Origin: Mycobacterium saskatchewanense
GTDB taxonomy: Bacteria; Actinomycetota; Actinomycetes; Mycobacteriales; Mycobacteriaceae
Reading direction: 5' to 3'
Assembly (NCBI RefSeq): GCF_010729105.1
Contig: NZ_AP022573.1
Span: forward strand, 5,270,001-5,334,000
DNA length: 64,000 nt
Part shown: positions 45,747-54,751 of the stretch, piece after piece
Layout of the letters: every line of letters starts with the position of its first letter
How positions within the stretch are numbered: position 1 is the stretch's first letter
Made by a program: the position numbers and the translations under genes
Notes under the pieces: generated by a model
What the model was told of the DNA's origin: nothing
The model's input: the letters and a program-made list of their open reading frames with translations, nothing else
Databases searched by the model: none

Positions 45747-46307
45747 ATGGCCGAAACCGCCATCCAGTCGCCCACCGACGTGGTCGACTTCCTTGTCACT
45801 CAGCACCAGCAGATCAAGTCGCTGTTCGAGCGGACGCTGTCCGCATCGGGCGAAGACCGCGAAAGCGCATTCGTCGGCCTGCGGCGTCTGCTCGCCGTGC
45901 ACGAGACCGCCGAGGAGGAGATCGTCCACCCGCGGGCGAAACGGAAGATCGCCGACGGCCAGACCATCGTCAGCGCCCGGCTCGAGGAAGAAAGCGAGGC
46001 GAAAAAGGTGCTCTCCGAGCTGGAGAGGCTCGACGTCGACAGCGCGGAGTTCACGCAGAAGCTGAGCAAGCTTCGCGACGCAGTGGTGAGGCATGCCGAT
46101 CACGAGGAAGCGGAGGAATTCGCCAAGCTCGGTGAGCAGCTGAGCGCCGACGAACTCAAACGGATGGGTCGCGCCGCCAAGCTCGCCGAGGCCGTCGCGC
46201 CCACCCGGCCGCACGCCGGCGTGGAGTCGCAGGTGGCCAACCTCGCGGCGGGCCCGTTCGCGGCCATGCTCGACCGCGCCCGCGACGCCATCATCGGGAA
46301 GGGCTAG
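45747..46307 (+). CDS. Hemerythrin-like HHE domain protein
   Basis: 186 residues; GGGAGG precedes the ATG. An HHE cation-binding domain covers about 12-150: DVVDFLVTQHQQIKSLFE, LAVHETAEEEIVHPRA, and RHADHEEAEEFAKL supply the His and Glu ligands for a di-iron site. It resembles the DosR-era mycobacterial hemerythrin-like proteins (such as Rv2633c) and could handle O2, NO or peroxide. A C-terminal helical extension (QVANLAAGPFAAMLDRARDAI) follows. It is 19 bases upstream of the udgX gene on the same strand. Confidence 0.88.
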   Translation: MAETAIQSPTDVVDFLVTQHQQIKSLFERTLSASGEDRESAFVGLRRLLAVHETAEEEIVHPRAKRKIADGQTIVSARLEEESEAKKVLSELERLDVDSAEFTQKLSKLRDAVVRHADHEEAEEFAKLGEQLSADELKRMGRAAKLAEAVAPTRPHAGVESQVANLAAGPFAAMLDRARDAIIGKG

Positions 46308-46326
46308 GCGCCAGAGCGCCAGGTTC

Positions 46327-46992
46327 ATGGCGACAGCGCAGACGGCCGGCGCCGCCCGCTACGTCCCTCAGGACCACGGGCTGGAATCGTTGCGGGCGGC
46401 GGCCCAGGGCTGCCACGGCTGTGCGTTGTTCGAGGACGCCACGCAGGCGGTGTTCGGTCGCGGCGCTGCGGGGGCGCCGATCATGCTGGTGGGCGAGCAA
46501 CCGGGTGACCGGGAGGACCGGGCGGGGGAGCCCTTCGTCGGGCCCGCCGGCCGGCTCCTGGCCCGCGCCCTGGCGGACGCCGGCATCGACCCGTCGGTGA
46601 CCTACCAGACCAACGCTGTCAAGCATTTCAAGTTCACCCGCAAGGACGGCAAGCGGCGGATACACCAGAAACCAAGCCGCACAGAAGTTGTCGCGTGCCG
46701 GCCGTGGCTGCTCGCCGAGATCGACGCGGTGCGCCCGCAGGTGATCGTGTGCCTGGGCGCGACGGCCGCGCAATCGCTGTTGGGCGCGGACTTTCGCGTC
46801 TCCACCCACCGCGGCGAGGAGCTGCGACTGCCCCGGGCGGTGCTGGGCGCGCCGGTCACACCCGAACCGGTCGTCGTGGCCACGGTGCACCCGTCGGCGG
46901 TGCTGCGCGACCGCAGCGATCGCCACGACGAGGCCTATAAATCCTTCGTCGAGGACCTGCGTGGCGCACGCTCCGCCGCCGACGGGGTGTGA
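46327..46992 (+). CDS. udgX: UdgX-type uracil-DNA glycosylase
   Basis: 221 residues. The family-4-like fold has GEQPGDREDRAGEPFVGPAGRLLARAL and the four-Cys iron-sulfur pattern beginning CHGC (Cys29, Cys32). The UdgX hallmark is the KRRIH loop (residues 109-113) followed by QKPSRTEV. His113 corresponds to the His that becomes covalently bonded to the abasic sugar after uracil removal, as in M. smegmatis UdgX. The HPSAVLR motif near the end completes the active site. It probably acts as a suicide scavenger of uracil in DNA. It follows a hemerythrin-like gene. Confidence 0.92.
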   Translation: MATAQTAGAARYVPQDHGLESLRAAAQGCHGCALFEDATQAVFGRGAAGAPIMLVGEQPGDREDRAGEPFVGPAGRLLARALADAGIDPSVTYQTNAVKHFKFTRKDGKRRIHQKPSRTEVVACRPWLLAEIDAVRPQVIVCLGATAAQSLLGADFRVSTHRGEELRLPRAVLGAPVTPEPVVVATVHPSAVLRDRSDRHDEAYKSFVEDLRGARSAADGV

Positions 46993-47004
46993 CCCCGCGC
47001 TCGG

Positions 47005-48798
47005 TCAGCTCTTCCGGTGCGGCAGGAACTCCTGGGCCTTGGTCTTCAGGCCGACTTTGACGAAGCCGACGCGATCCTCGTCCCCGGACAGCACCGCGGT
47101 GGTGGCGGCCTTGAACTGATCCCAGGTGGCGTGCGGCGGAATCGGCGGCATGTCGGGGTCGGTGAAGACGTCGAGCACGGTGGGACGGTCCGCGGTCAGC
47201 GCGTGGCGCCACGCGTCCCCGAGTTCCTCCGGGTCCTTGATGGCCATCGCATTGAGGCCCAGCCCCGCCGCGAACGCCGCGAAGTCGACATCCGGAAGCG
47301 TCTGGGACTCCGCGAATTTCGGGGAGCCGGCCATGGCCCGCATCTCCCAGGTGACCTGGTTCAGATCGTTGTTGTGCAGGATCGCGATGATCAGGCGCGG
47401 GTCGTCCCACTCCCGCCAGTAGCGCTTGATCGTGATCAGCTCGGCCATGCCGTTCATCTGCATGGCGCCGTCACCGACGAACGCGATGGCGGGACGCCCC
47501 GGGTGGGCGAACTTGGCGCCGATCGCGTAAGGGACCGCCGGGCCCATCGTGGCGAGGGTGCCCGACAGCGACCCCCGCATGTCGCCGCGGAACTTCAGCT
47601 GACGGGCGTACCAGTTGGCCGCCGACCCGGAGTCGGCCGTGACGATCGCGTCGTCGGGCAGTTGCGGGGACAGCTCGGAGAACATCCGCATCGGGTTGAT
47701 CGGGTCGGCGCCGACGTGCGCCTCCATGTCCATCGTTTCCCACCACCGCGCGACGTTCTTCTCGATCCCTTCCCGCCAGGACCGTTCCTCCTTGCGGCGC
47801 AGGTGCGGAATCAGCGCCCGCAACGCGGTCTTCGCGTCGGCGACGACGTTGACCTCGTAGGGGTAGCGCATCCCGATCAAGCGGCCGTCGACGTCGATCT
47901 GCACCGCGCGGCACTGCCCGAACTCGGGCAGGAACTGCGTGTAGGGGAAGCTGGACCCGACCGTCAGCAGCGTGTCGCAATCCCGCATCAGCTCGTAGCT
48001 GGGCCGCGTGCCCAGCAGGCCGATGGAGCCGGTGACCCACGGCAATTCGTCGGAAAGCACGTCCTTGCCCAGCAGCGCCTTGGCCGCCCCGGCGCCGAGC
48101 AGGTCGGCCACTTGGCCCAGCTCCTCGCGCGCCCCGCGCGCACCGGTGCCCACCAGGATGGCGACCTTCTTGCCCGCGTTGAGGATCTCGGCGGCGCGCG
48201 CGATCGCCGCGTCGTCGGGGGCGATGGCGGGGTACTCGATCCCTAGGCTGGACGGCACCATCTTGAACGCGTGCTCGGGCGGCGAGTAGGGCAGCTCCTG
48301 CACGTCACTGGGAATGATCAGTGCGGTCGGGGCCCGCTGGGTCATCGCGATCCGGATGGCGCGGTCCAGCACGTTGGGCAACTGCTCGGGAACGGTGACC
48401 ATCTGGACGTAGTCGCTGGCGACATCCTTGAAGAGGTTCAGCAGGTCGACCTCCTGCTGATAGTTGCCGCCCATGGCGGTCCGGTTGGTCTGCCCCACGA
48501 TGGCGACCACCGGCACGTGGTCGAGCTTGGCGTCGTAGAGGCCGTTGAGCAGGTGGATGGCGCCCGGTCCGGAGGTCGCCGCACACACTCCGACCCGGCC
48601 GGTGAACTTGGCGTAGCCCACGGCCTCGAAGGCGCTCATCTCCTCGTGGCGCGACTGGACGAACTTCGGCTTGTTGTCCGCGCGACCCCAGGCGGCGAGG
48701 ATGCCGTTGATGCCGTCGCCGGGGTAGCCGAAGACGTGCTCGACGCCCCACGCCCGCAGCCGCTCCAACAGGTAGTCCGAGACCTCTTGCTTCGACAT
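47005..48798 (-). CDS. Thiamine-diphosphate enzyme of the pyruvate oxidase / PoxB type
   Basis: 597 residues from the ATG with GGAGGGAAC upstream. The three acetolactate-synthase-like domains are present: N-terminal PYR domain (VFGYPGDGINGILAAWGR...QSRHEEMSAFEA, with the catalytic Glu), central FAD-type domain, and C-terminal PP domain with the ThDP motif GDGAMQMNGMAELITIKRYW...HNNDLNQV. By similarity it is pyruvate:quinone oxidoreductase or pyruvate oxidase, making acetate and CO2 (or acetyl phosphate). Acetolactate synthase, oxalyl-CoA decarboxylase and similar enzymes are less likely. With ppsA and the E1-E2 operon it is the third pyruvate-using system in this window. Confidence 0.85.
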   Translation of the reverse strand: MSKQEVSDYLLERLRAWGVEHVFGYPGDGINGILAAWGRADNKPKFVQSRHEEMSAFEAVGYAKFTGRVGVCAATSGPGAIHLLNGLYDAKLDHVPVVAIVGQTNRTAMGGNYQQEVDLLNLFKDVASDYVQMVTVPEQLPNVLDRAIRIAMTQRAPTALIIPSDVQELPYSPPEHAFKMVPSSLGIEYPAIAPDDAAIARAAEILNAGKKVAILVGTGARGAREELGQVADLLGAGAAKALLGKDVLSDELPWVTGSIGLLGTRPSYELMRDCDTLLTVGSSFPYTQFLPEFGQCRAVQIDVDGRLIGMRYPYEVNVVADAKTALRALIPHLRRKEERSWREGIEKNVARWWETMDMEAHVGADPINPMRMFSELSPQLPDDAIVTADSGSAANWYARQLKFRGDMRGSLSGTLATMGPAVPYAIGAKFAHPGRPAIAFVGDGAMQMNGMAELITIKRYWREWDDPRLIIAILHNNDLNQVTWEMRAMAGSPKFAESQTLPDVDFAAFAAGLGLNAMAIKDPEELGDAWRHALTADRPTVLDVFTDPDMPPIPPHATWDQFKAATTAVLSGDEDRVGFVKVGLKTKAQEFLPHRKS

Positions 48799-49058
48799 TG
48801 AGTTCCCTCCTAGACAGACGGCTCGGGCGGGGACGGGTTCGCACGCACCGCTCGTCGGGCCGTCGGGATGGTGGGTCGCGCCCGTCGGTGTTCTTTCACC
48901 GCGGGCGAGGGCAACGGTGTGCCCGCCGCTCGCCCGTGGGCGGGGAGGGCACTTCCCACAGGGATGGGTGTTACCCGAAATGGCCGCCGTTATTCCTTTC
49001 CGCGCGGTCACCGCCGAATTCTCAGCGGCCTGTCAGGATGTCGGGCTGCCGGCGCCGG

Positions 49059-49556
49059 CTAGAACCCCTGTGGCACACCGTTTCCCAGGTAGCGCATCCC
49101 GGCGGCACGCACCGCGGCCGGATCTAGCAGGTTGCGGGTGTCGAGCACGACGGCGAGCGGCGCGTCGCGCGCGACGGTCCGCCAGTCGAGATCGCGAAAT
49201 TGCGGCCACTCGGTCAACACCACGATCGCCTCGGCCGCCTTGGCGGCGCGGTACGGATCGTCCACACCTGTCACCCGGCTGCCGTGCAGGACACCGGGGT
49301 CGATGTGGGGCAGCTGCGGGTCGTAACCCATCACCTGGGCCCCCGCCCCGGCGAGTTCCAGGCAGGCCGCCAGCGCGGGGGACTCACGGGTGTCGCTGGT
49401 GGCGGCCTTGAACGTCAGGCCGAGCGCGGTGACCCGGCAGCCTGACAGCGGGCGGCCCAGCGTCCGCCGCAGCGCCGCGGCGATCCGCCGCCCCTGCGCG
49501 GCGTTGGTCTGGCGGGCGGCCTGGACTTCCGCGAACGTGACGCCGTGCAGGCGCGT
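49059..49556 (-). pseudogene. UDP-glucose/GDP-mannose dehydrogenase, C-terminal remnant
   Basis: The frame contains the C-terminal domain of a nucleotide-sugar dehydrogenase: [69 protein letters not shown] and VVLDTRNLLDPAAVRAAGMRYLGNG. The N-terminal Rossmann domain and the catalytic Cys region are missing; a stop (49557-49559) precedes and unrelated SDR sequence follows upstream in the same frame. Confidence 0.85.
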
Positions 49557-49600
49557 TCACAGGGGATTCCGGCCTACTCCAGCAGCTCGCACCATCGGTG

Positions 49601-49841
49601 CAACCACTTTGATGCCCAGCGTCGATGCGCACGTGACGATCCGCCCGCGGGTGGACTTCAGGTAGGGCAGCGCCGCGCGGATGACGGCCGCGGTTCCGAC
49701 CAGGTTGACCGCGATGACCTGCTCTCACTCCTTGGCGGGTACCTCTTCGAGGGTCCCGCACGAGTCGATCCCGGCCGCGGTGAAGACGCCGGTGATTCGC
49801 CCGCCGACCCGGTCGGCCAGCGCCTCGACGGCTGCGGCGAC
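49601..49841 (-). pseudogene. SDR fragment with an internal stop
   Basis: [38 protein letters not shown], then a stop where Trp is expected (TGA for TGG), then [35 protein letters not shown]. This is the middle of a short-chain dehydrogenase, without the nucleotide-binding start and without YxxxK. It is in the same frame as the UDP-glucose dehydrogenase remnant. Confidence 0.75.
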
Positions 49842-49842
49842 C

Positions 49843-49953
49843 GTGCTTGCGCCGGGAGAACCGCTCCTCCTCGGCGGCCGCCACTATCTCGCCGTCGACG
49901 ACCAGCGCCGCCGCCAAGTCGTGAAAGACCGCATTGACTCCGAGAATCCGCAC
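49843..49953 (-). pseudogene. NodU/CmcH-type carbamoyltransferase, N-terminal fragment
   Basis: A GTG with GGAGG upstream opens [36 protein letters not shown], the typical N-terminus of NodU-family O-carbamoyltransferases. The gene breaks off after about 37 residues and continues into the SDR fragment in another frame. It begins 8 bases after the stop of the epimerase gene, so it was the next gene of the same operon. Confidence 0.8.
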
Positions 49954-49961
49954 CGCACCTC

Positions 49962-50963
49962 CTACTGCGCCAGTTGCTGGGGGGCCCGGGAGAGGCCTGG
50001 CCCGGGTTCGTCGGCCACCGTGGTGCGGAACCACGCGACGGTGGTGGCGAGGCCCGTGCGGTAGTCGACACGCGGCTGCCAGCCCAGCTGCTCGCGGGCC
50101 AGCGTGATGTCGGGGCAGCGGCGCTGCGGGTCGTCCTCGGCCGGCGGGGTGAGCCGGATCGTCGACTTGCTGCCCGCCAGGTCCCGGATCAACTCGGCCG
50201 CGGCCAGCACCGTGAGTTCCATCGGGTTACCGATGTTGACGGGGCCGCTGAAGTCGGTGCGCGCCAACGCCATCAGGCCCGCGACGGTGTCGTCGACGAA
50301 GCACAGGGAACGCGTCTGCAGGCCGCTGCCCGCCACCGTCATCGGTTCGCCCCGCAGCGCCTGGCGGCAAAACGTCGGGACCATGCGGCCGTCGTCGGCG
50401 CGCATGCCCGGCCCGTAGGTGTTGAAGATGCGCGCCACCCCGACGTCGACCCGGCCGAGTCGGCGATAGGCGAACGCCAAGGCCTCCGCATACCGCTTGG
50501 CCTCGTCGTACACACTGCGCGGGCCGACGGGATTGACGTTGCCCCAGTACGTTTCCGGTTGCGGGTGCTGCTCGGGATCGCCGTAGACCTCACTGGTGGA
50601 GGCCAGCACCAGGCGGGCCCCGTCCCGTTCGGCGATCTGCAGCGCCGTCTCGGTGCCGGCCGATCCGGCGCGCAGGGTCGCCAGCGGCAACCTCTGGTAG
50701 TCGATCGGCGAGGCCGGCGAAGCCAGATGGAACACGGTGTCGAAGTCGGCACCCACCAGTCCGATCACGCCGGGATCGCAGATGTCGTGCTGCACAAAGT
50801 GATACCCGGCGCGCCGGGTCAGCCGGGTCGCCGCGCCCGGCGGGCTGGTGGACAGGTCGTCGACGCTGACCACCTCGGCGCCGGCGTCGAGCAGCCGCCC
50901 ACATAGGTGAGCTCCCAGGAAACCGGCGCCCCCGGTGACCAGGACACGCGAGACGGAACGCAT
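49962..50963 (-). CDS. NAD-dependent epimerase/decarboxylase (UDP-glucuronate decarboxylase-like)
   Basis: 333 residues from the ATG at 50963. An in-frame ATG at 51038 would add 25 residues but overlaps the start of the divergent glycosyltransferase fragment. Extended-SDR motifs: [37 protein letters not shown], the [11 protein letters not shown] catalytic YxxxK, and FNTYGPGM. This pattern ([34 protein letters not shown]) is that of UDP-xylose synthase. It appears intact although its neighbours are decayed. Confidence 0.88.
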   Translation of the reverse strand: MRSVSRVLVTGGAGFLGAHLCGRLLDAGAEVVSVDDLSTSPPGAATRLTRRAGYHFVQHDICDPGVIGLVGADFDTVFHLASPASPIDYQRLPLATLRAGSAGTETALQIAERDGARLVLASTSEVYGDPEQHPQPETYWGNVNPVGPRSVYDEAKRYAEALAFAYRRLGRVDVGVARIFNTYGPGMRADDGRMVPTFCRQALRGEPMTVAGSGLQTRSLCFVDDTVAGLMALARTDFSGPVNIGNPMELTVLAAAELIRDLAGSKSTIRLTPPAEDDPQRRCPDITLAREQLGWQPRVDYRTGLATTVAWFRTTVADEPGPGLSRAPQQLAQ

Positions 50964-51036
50964 CGCCGTCTCGTGCCCGCTGGCCCGGTGATGAAACTCC
51001 GTTTCAGTCGTCGGGTTTGGGGTAGCCGCTGCAGTC

Positions 51037-51330
51037 ATGGCGACCAAGCCTAGTACCTCATTCGTCATCGCGACCCGTGACCGCTGCGACGAACTCTGCG
51101 CGGTCCTCGATCGGCTCCTCGATACGTTTGACTGCTCGATCATCTTGGTGGACAACGCATCCCAAGACTGCTCTGTGCCTGCCGCCGCTCGGATAGCGGA
51201 TCGATCCGACGGGCGGGTGACGGTCATCCCGCTGCCCCGCAACGAGGGCGCGGTCGCGCGCAATGTCGGGGTGGCCCAAGCTAAGATCGTATCTGCGGTC
51301 GACGCGGTCGACCCGGTCGACCCGGGCTGA
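51037..51330 (+). pseudogene. Family 2 glycosyltransferase, N-terminal fragment
   Basis: 97 residues. TSFVIATRDRCDELCAVLDRLLD, IILVDNASQDCSV and VIPLPRNEGAVARNVGVAQAK form the first nucleotide-binding half of a GT-A glycosyltransferase. The sequence then leaves the family before the DXD motif, ending in a short Val-Asp-Pro repeat and a stop. It is a truncated gene, divergent from the epimerase. Confidence 0.8.
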
Positions 51331-51434
51331 GCGGACGCGCGCTTCCTGACCCGCGCTAACCCCGGCGCACCGAACACTTCGCATGGCGAGCACTGCATGG
51401 CTTCGGCGACGCCTTCGAGTTTGCGCGGCCATAC

Positions 51435-52490
51435 TCACGCACTCTTGGCCAACGTGGAACCGCCGGATCCGCTGTGGCCCTTGGCCACCCGTCGGATCAG
51501 CAGCCGGGTGGCCTTCTCCAGCGTTTCCTGCGCCGCGTCGGGCTCTGGGGTGCGTTCGGCGCGCCGGGCCGCGGCGGCGATGGTCAGCCCCTGCTCGTAG
51601 CCGGCGACGACCCGGGGATCCACGTAGGATCCCCGCGCGACGGCCGGCGTGTTGCCCAGCCCCTCGGCGACCTCCTTCATCACGGCCGACTCGACGCGCT
51701 TGGCGACCCGTTGCGACACGGCGGGGTCGGCGTCGGCGAACGCCGTGGCGGCCAGCACCGTACCGTGCCAGGTGCGCAGGTCCTTGACCGTGTACTCGTC
51801 GCCGACCAGCTCCTTGAATCGGGCGTTGAGGTCGTCGGAGCGAAGGTCGACCCATCCGGAGGAGGTGCGGCACACCAGCAGTCGCTCGGTCCGATTGGGG
51901 CGGCGCATCAACGCTCGCACGGCCCGGACGACTTCGGTGTCCTCGATCTCGACGCACCTGCGCACGCCGCTCTTGCCGGGAAAGTCGAAACCGACGGCGT
52001 TGCGCCGGACCGTCACGTGCTCGCAGAGCATGGTGGCCATCCCGTAGGACTCGTGTTCCTCGGCGTACTGCTCCCCGCCGGCGCGGAAGTATCCTCGATC
52101 GAGGATGCGCAACGCGACGGCGAGCACTCGGTTCCGCGTTAAGCCGTTGCGGCTAAGGTCTTTGGCGAGGGCGGCCCGCCATTCGGGCAACCGGGTGGAC
52201 AGTTCCAGCACGCGGTCGAACTTCTCCTCGGCCCGTTCCTGCTGCCACGCCGTGTGATAAATGTACTGGCGCCGACCCGCGGCGTCGGTTCCCACCGCCT
52301 GGATGTGATCGTTCGGATACGGGGAGATCCAGACCTTCTTCCACGCCGGCGGGATGACCAGCTCCTTGATCCGCTGCAGGGCTTGGGGATCGGACAACAG
52401 AGCCCCGTCGGGGCCGTAGTAGGCAAAGTGCTTCCCGCGACGCTTGCGCGCGATCCCCGGCTTGGTGAGGTCGCTGCGACGCAGCCGCAT
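51435..52490 (-). CDS. DNA topoisomerase IB (poxvirus type)
   Basis: 351 residues from the ATG with AGGAG eight bases upstream. The N-terminal domain has GKHFAYYGPDG and IPPAWKKVWISPYPNDHIQAVGTDAAGRRQYIYH. The catalytic domain has LRILDRGYFRAGGEQYAEEHESYGMATML, TVKDLRTWHGT (catalytic Arg/Lys/His) and the active-site Tyr in GSYVDPRVV. It relaxes supercoils by forming a 3'-phosphotyrosyl bond. Mycobacteria mainly use TopA (type IA); a type IB enzyme is an accessory found in some species. Confidence 0.93.
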   Translation of the reverse strand: MRLRRSDLTKPGIARKRRGKHFAYYGPDGALLSDPQALQRIKELVIPPAWKKVWISPYPNDHIQAVGTDAAGRRQYIYHTAWQQERAEEKFDRVLELSTRLPEWRAALAKDLSRNGLTRNRVLAVALRILDRGYFRAGGEQYAEEHESYGMATMLCEHVTVRRNAVGFDFPGKSGVRRCVEIEDTEVVRAVRALMRRPNRTERLLVCRTSSGWVDLRSDDLNARFKELVGDEYTVKDLRTWHGTVLAATAFADADPAVSQRVAKRVESAVMKEVAEGLGNTPAVARGSYVDPRVVAGYEQGLTIAAAARRAERTPEPDAAQETLEKATRLLIRRVAKGHSGSGGSTLAKSA

Positions 52491-52581
52491 CCCCGCTCCT
52501 TCGAACTCGTGGGTACTGACGTGCTTGCACAAATACCCACCGCGGCAAGCGTTCACACGTCGCCCAAAGCCGACACGCCAA

Positions 52582-52611
52582 ACGGCCCGCCACAACGTCG
52601 TGGCGGGCCGT
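52582..52611 (-). terminator. Perfect 12-bp hairpin downstream of the secreted haem-binding-like gene
   Basis: ACGGCCCGCCAC-aacgtc-GTGGCGGGCCGT, 12-bp stem and 6-base loop. It begins 13 bases after the stop of the minus-strand gene at 52625 and separates it from the topoisomerase gene. Confidence 0.8.
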
Positions 52612-52624
52612 CCTCGGGCTGCGA

Positions 52625-53023
52625 TCAGCCGGCCATGAACTCCTGGTAGGCCGACTCCAGGTAGGGCGGCAGCGCTTTCACGTTGCACTGACGTTCCGTG
52701 TCCCCGATCGGCGCCAGGATTCCGCGCAGGTCGTAATACTGCTGCGGATGCGCGGTGAAGTAGCCGCGCAGGTTCGACTCCGCTTCCGGACGCGGCTGGC
52801 CGTAGGCCGCCGTCACCACCTGGTTGGCGTCCGGGTGCGCGGAGAGGTACTGCTGCGCGGAGCCTTGCGCCGAGGAAACGGTGGCGTTCACTCCGCCGGG
52901 ACTGCAGTCGGGTGCGGCCAGCGCCGAGGGCGCAGCGACGACGCCCACGGTCATTCCCCCGAGCAGAAAGCCGGCACTTATGCCGGCCACCCGCCGACGC
53001 GCGACAATGCTGCTGAATTTCAT
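52625..53023 (-). CDS. Small secreted haem-binding (hemophore-like, MHB) protein
   Basis: 132 residues, ATG with GAAGGACA upstream. A signal peptide is clear: RRRVAG, then a hydrophobic core (ISAGFLLGGMTVGVVAA) and an ALA-A cleavage site near residue 37. The mature part has two Cys (DCSPGG, RQCNV) that can form a disulfide, and the SSAQGSAQQYLSAHPDANQVVTAA...ESNLRGYFTAHPQQYYDLRGI pattern of mycobacterial haem-binding proteins related to Rv0203. It would bind haem outside the cell. Haem binding is inferred from family. Confidence 0.82.
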   Translation of the reverse strand: MKFSSIVARRRVAGISAGFLLGGMTVGVVAAPSALAAPDCSPGGVNATVSSAQGSAQQYLSAHPDANQVVTAAYGQPRPEAESNLRGYFTAHPQQYYDLRGILAPIGDTERQCNVKALPPYLESAYQEFMAG

Positions 53024-53036
53024 GTCTGTGATGTCC

Positions 53037-53050
53037 TTCGAATTTTCGAA
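53037..53050. other. TTCGAA-TT-TTCGAA double motif upstream of the hemophore-like gene
   Basis: Two TTCGAA hexamers separated by two bases, 14 bases before the start codon, in an AT-richer leader. It could be an operator. The remaining sequence to 53,330 shows no gene I can support. Confidence 0.25.
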
Positions 53051-53329
53051 TCGATACTTCTCAAGAGGCTCCCGATCCTCGAAATCCAAAGTAGCTGAAC
53101 CTGAGCGAAGGCGGCGTGCGCTCACGACGACCGCCCAATCGCAGTCCGATGTTTCGCGGAACAATTTGCTGGCCGTTTGCTGGCCGAGAGAGCCCGAAGG
53201 ACGGCGGGTCCGTGAGAATTCTCAGAAAAGCGCCGGGAATCTTAAGGAATCGTAAGCTGGATCGTGACGAAACCGTTATCCAGGCGGTCAGACTTTCTCG
53301 TAGTCCGCCGTGCCGGGGCTCGACGCCCG

Positions 53330-54075
53330 GTCCCCGCCGTCCGTGTCACCGGTGGCCGCGTGGTGAGCCAGGTGTCCATGTCCGGGCCGACGATGATCGG
53401 CCGCTCGGGAGGCGGCAACGCCCCGGCCCTAGCACGGGTACGGCCGATGGCCCCGCGCGAACAGGACGGTCGTCGCCCTCCCATGCGAGCACGTTCGCCG
53501 CCAGTTCCGGAAGCCGGACCGGATGCGGGCCGGCAATCGTGCGCGGCCGGTGTGTTTGTCCGACGGCCGCCTCGATCAACACGTCGGCCACGGTGTCGGC
53601 GGCGATGGGCTGGATCAACCGGTCCTGAACGATCACCTCGTCGTCGTGGTAGCTCACCGCGGCCGGGGTGGTGGCGGATTCGTACCGCAGCGTGGACTTC
53701 ACGATCGTGGTCGGCACCGGCCCGTCGAGCGCAATCCGCCTGGCCGCCCGTTTGGCCGCGCAGTAGGGCAGCCCATCGAAGACGGGGTCCTCCATGCCCG
53801 CGACGGTCGACATCACGAGACGCTGGACGTCCTGAGCGGCGCAGGCGCCGACGACGTTGCGCGAGGCGGCCGCGAGCACGTCCGCAATGGCGGACCGGCG
53901 ATCGGCCGGCATCGGATTGGAAACGTCGATCACGACACCGACTTCCCGGAGTGCCCGGGACAGACCTCGCCCGGTGACGACGTCCACGCCGCGTGCGCGA
54001 CAGAGCTCGACCACGGCACGTCGCGCGCCCTGAGCCTGGCGACGACGCGCGAACCGGCCCGACCGGTCGCCCCGG
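53330..54075 (-). pseudogene. NAD(P)-binding NmrA-like protein, frameshifted and 5'-truncated
   Basis: Parts of one protein lie in three frames: TGATGRAGSRVVARLRAR (about 54010-54070), then VELCRARGVDVVTGRGLSRALREVGVVIDVSN...MSTVAGMEDPVFDGLPYCAAKRAARRIAL and onward to ELAANVLAWEGDD (about 53460-54005), and a final ALPPPERPIIVGPDMDTWL (about 53380-53440). This is an atypical SDR of the NmrA/anti-sigma-antagonist type. It has at least two frameshifts and no start codon. Confidence 0.75.
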
Positions 54076-54278
54076 TCAAGGGCGCTGTCGAGGGCATCAA
54101 GGGCAAGGTCGAAGAGGTCGGCGGAACCGTCGCCGGGCGCGACGACCTGGTCGAAGAGGGCCGGGCGCAGCAGGACAAAGCCGACGCGCAGCGTGATGCG
54201 GGCAAGAAGGAAGCTGAAGCCGAGTCCGCGCGGGCCGGTGCGAAGGCGGCCGAACAGCGCCAAAAGGAAGACCAGTAA
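54072..54278 (+). pseudogene. CsbD-family stress protein lacking its N-terminus
   Basis: From about 54072 the plus strand reads VKGAVEGIKGKVEEVGGTVAGRDDLVEEGRAQQDKADAQRD...AEQRQKEDQ, a mycobacterial CsbD-like protein from about residue 12 onward. Its start codon and first residues are replaced by the 5' part of the NmrA-like gene on the other strand. The open frame extends upstream through that gene only by chance. Function of CsbD is unknown; it is induced by general stress. Confidence 0.75.
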
Positions 54279-54288
54279 ATCCGTCTCA

Positions 54289-54322
54289 GGGGTCCGGCCC
54301 GCAGGTGGGGCCGGGCCCCTTT
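54289..54322 (+). terminator. Rho-independent-type hairpin after csbD remnant
   Basis: GGGGTCCGGCCC-gcaggtg-GGGCCGGGCCCC-TTT, a 12-bp stem with one G-T pair and a short T run. It lies 10 bases after the csbD stop. Confidence 0.75.
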
Positions 54323-54451
54323 CGGCGTGCGCGGCTGGGAATGGCGGCGCGGCGGCGTAAATTCTCTGGTGGGATGGTTTCAAATCGCCGCGTGGGGTTA
54401 TCCCTGGCACACCGCCTTTGGTGCGGGTGTGTCCGGTGAGTGAGGTGAACG

Positions 54452-54739
54452 ATGGGTCTGGCCGCGCGCGTGACCGGCGTGATGGCTTTCCTGCGCGCGG
54501 GTTACCCGAATGGGGCGCCGGCGGTGGGATACGCGCCGCTGCTGGCGCTGCTGCCGCGCCGCGTGTCCGACGATGAGGTGTCGGCCATCGCGGAGAAGCT
54601 CCTTGCGCCCGCCCACCGTCCGGCGGACCGCGCCGACGTCGGGGTGGAGATCACCCGGGTGACCGACGAGATGCCATCACTGGACGACATCGGGCGGGTC
54701 GAAAGCCGCCTGGCCACCGACCGGGCTTCCGACACCTAG
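54452..54739 (+). CDS. DUF3349 protein
   Basis: 95 residues. GAGTGAGGTG precedes the ATG. It matches DUF3349 of mycobacteria (M. tuberculosis Rv0543c): VMAFLRAGYPNGAPAVGYAPLLALLPRRVSDDEV and DVGVEITRVTDEMPSLDDIGRVESRL. Structures of this family show a small helical fold. Function is unknown. It is intact and follows the decayed region. Confidence 0.88.
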   Translation: MGLAARVTGVMAFLRAGYPNGAPAVGYAPLLALLPRRVSDDEVSAIAEKLLAPAHRPADRADVGVEITRVTDEMPSLDDIGRVESRLATDRASDT

Positions 54740-54751
54740 AGTCGCCCGCCA

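Noticed and set aside
50963..51038. Longer epimerase start at 51038
   Set aside because: The added residues lie before the usual [11 protein letters not shown] start of the family and the ATG overlaps the divergent glycosyltransferase start; kept only as an alternative.
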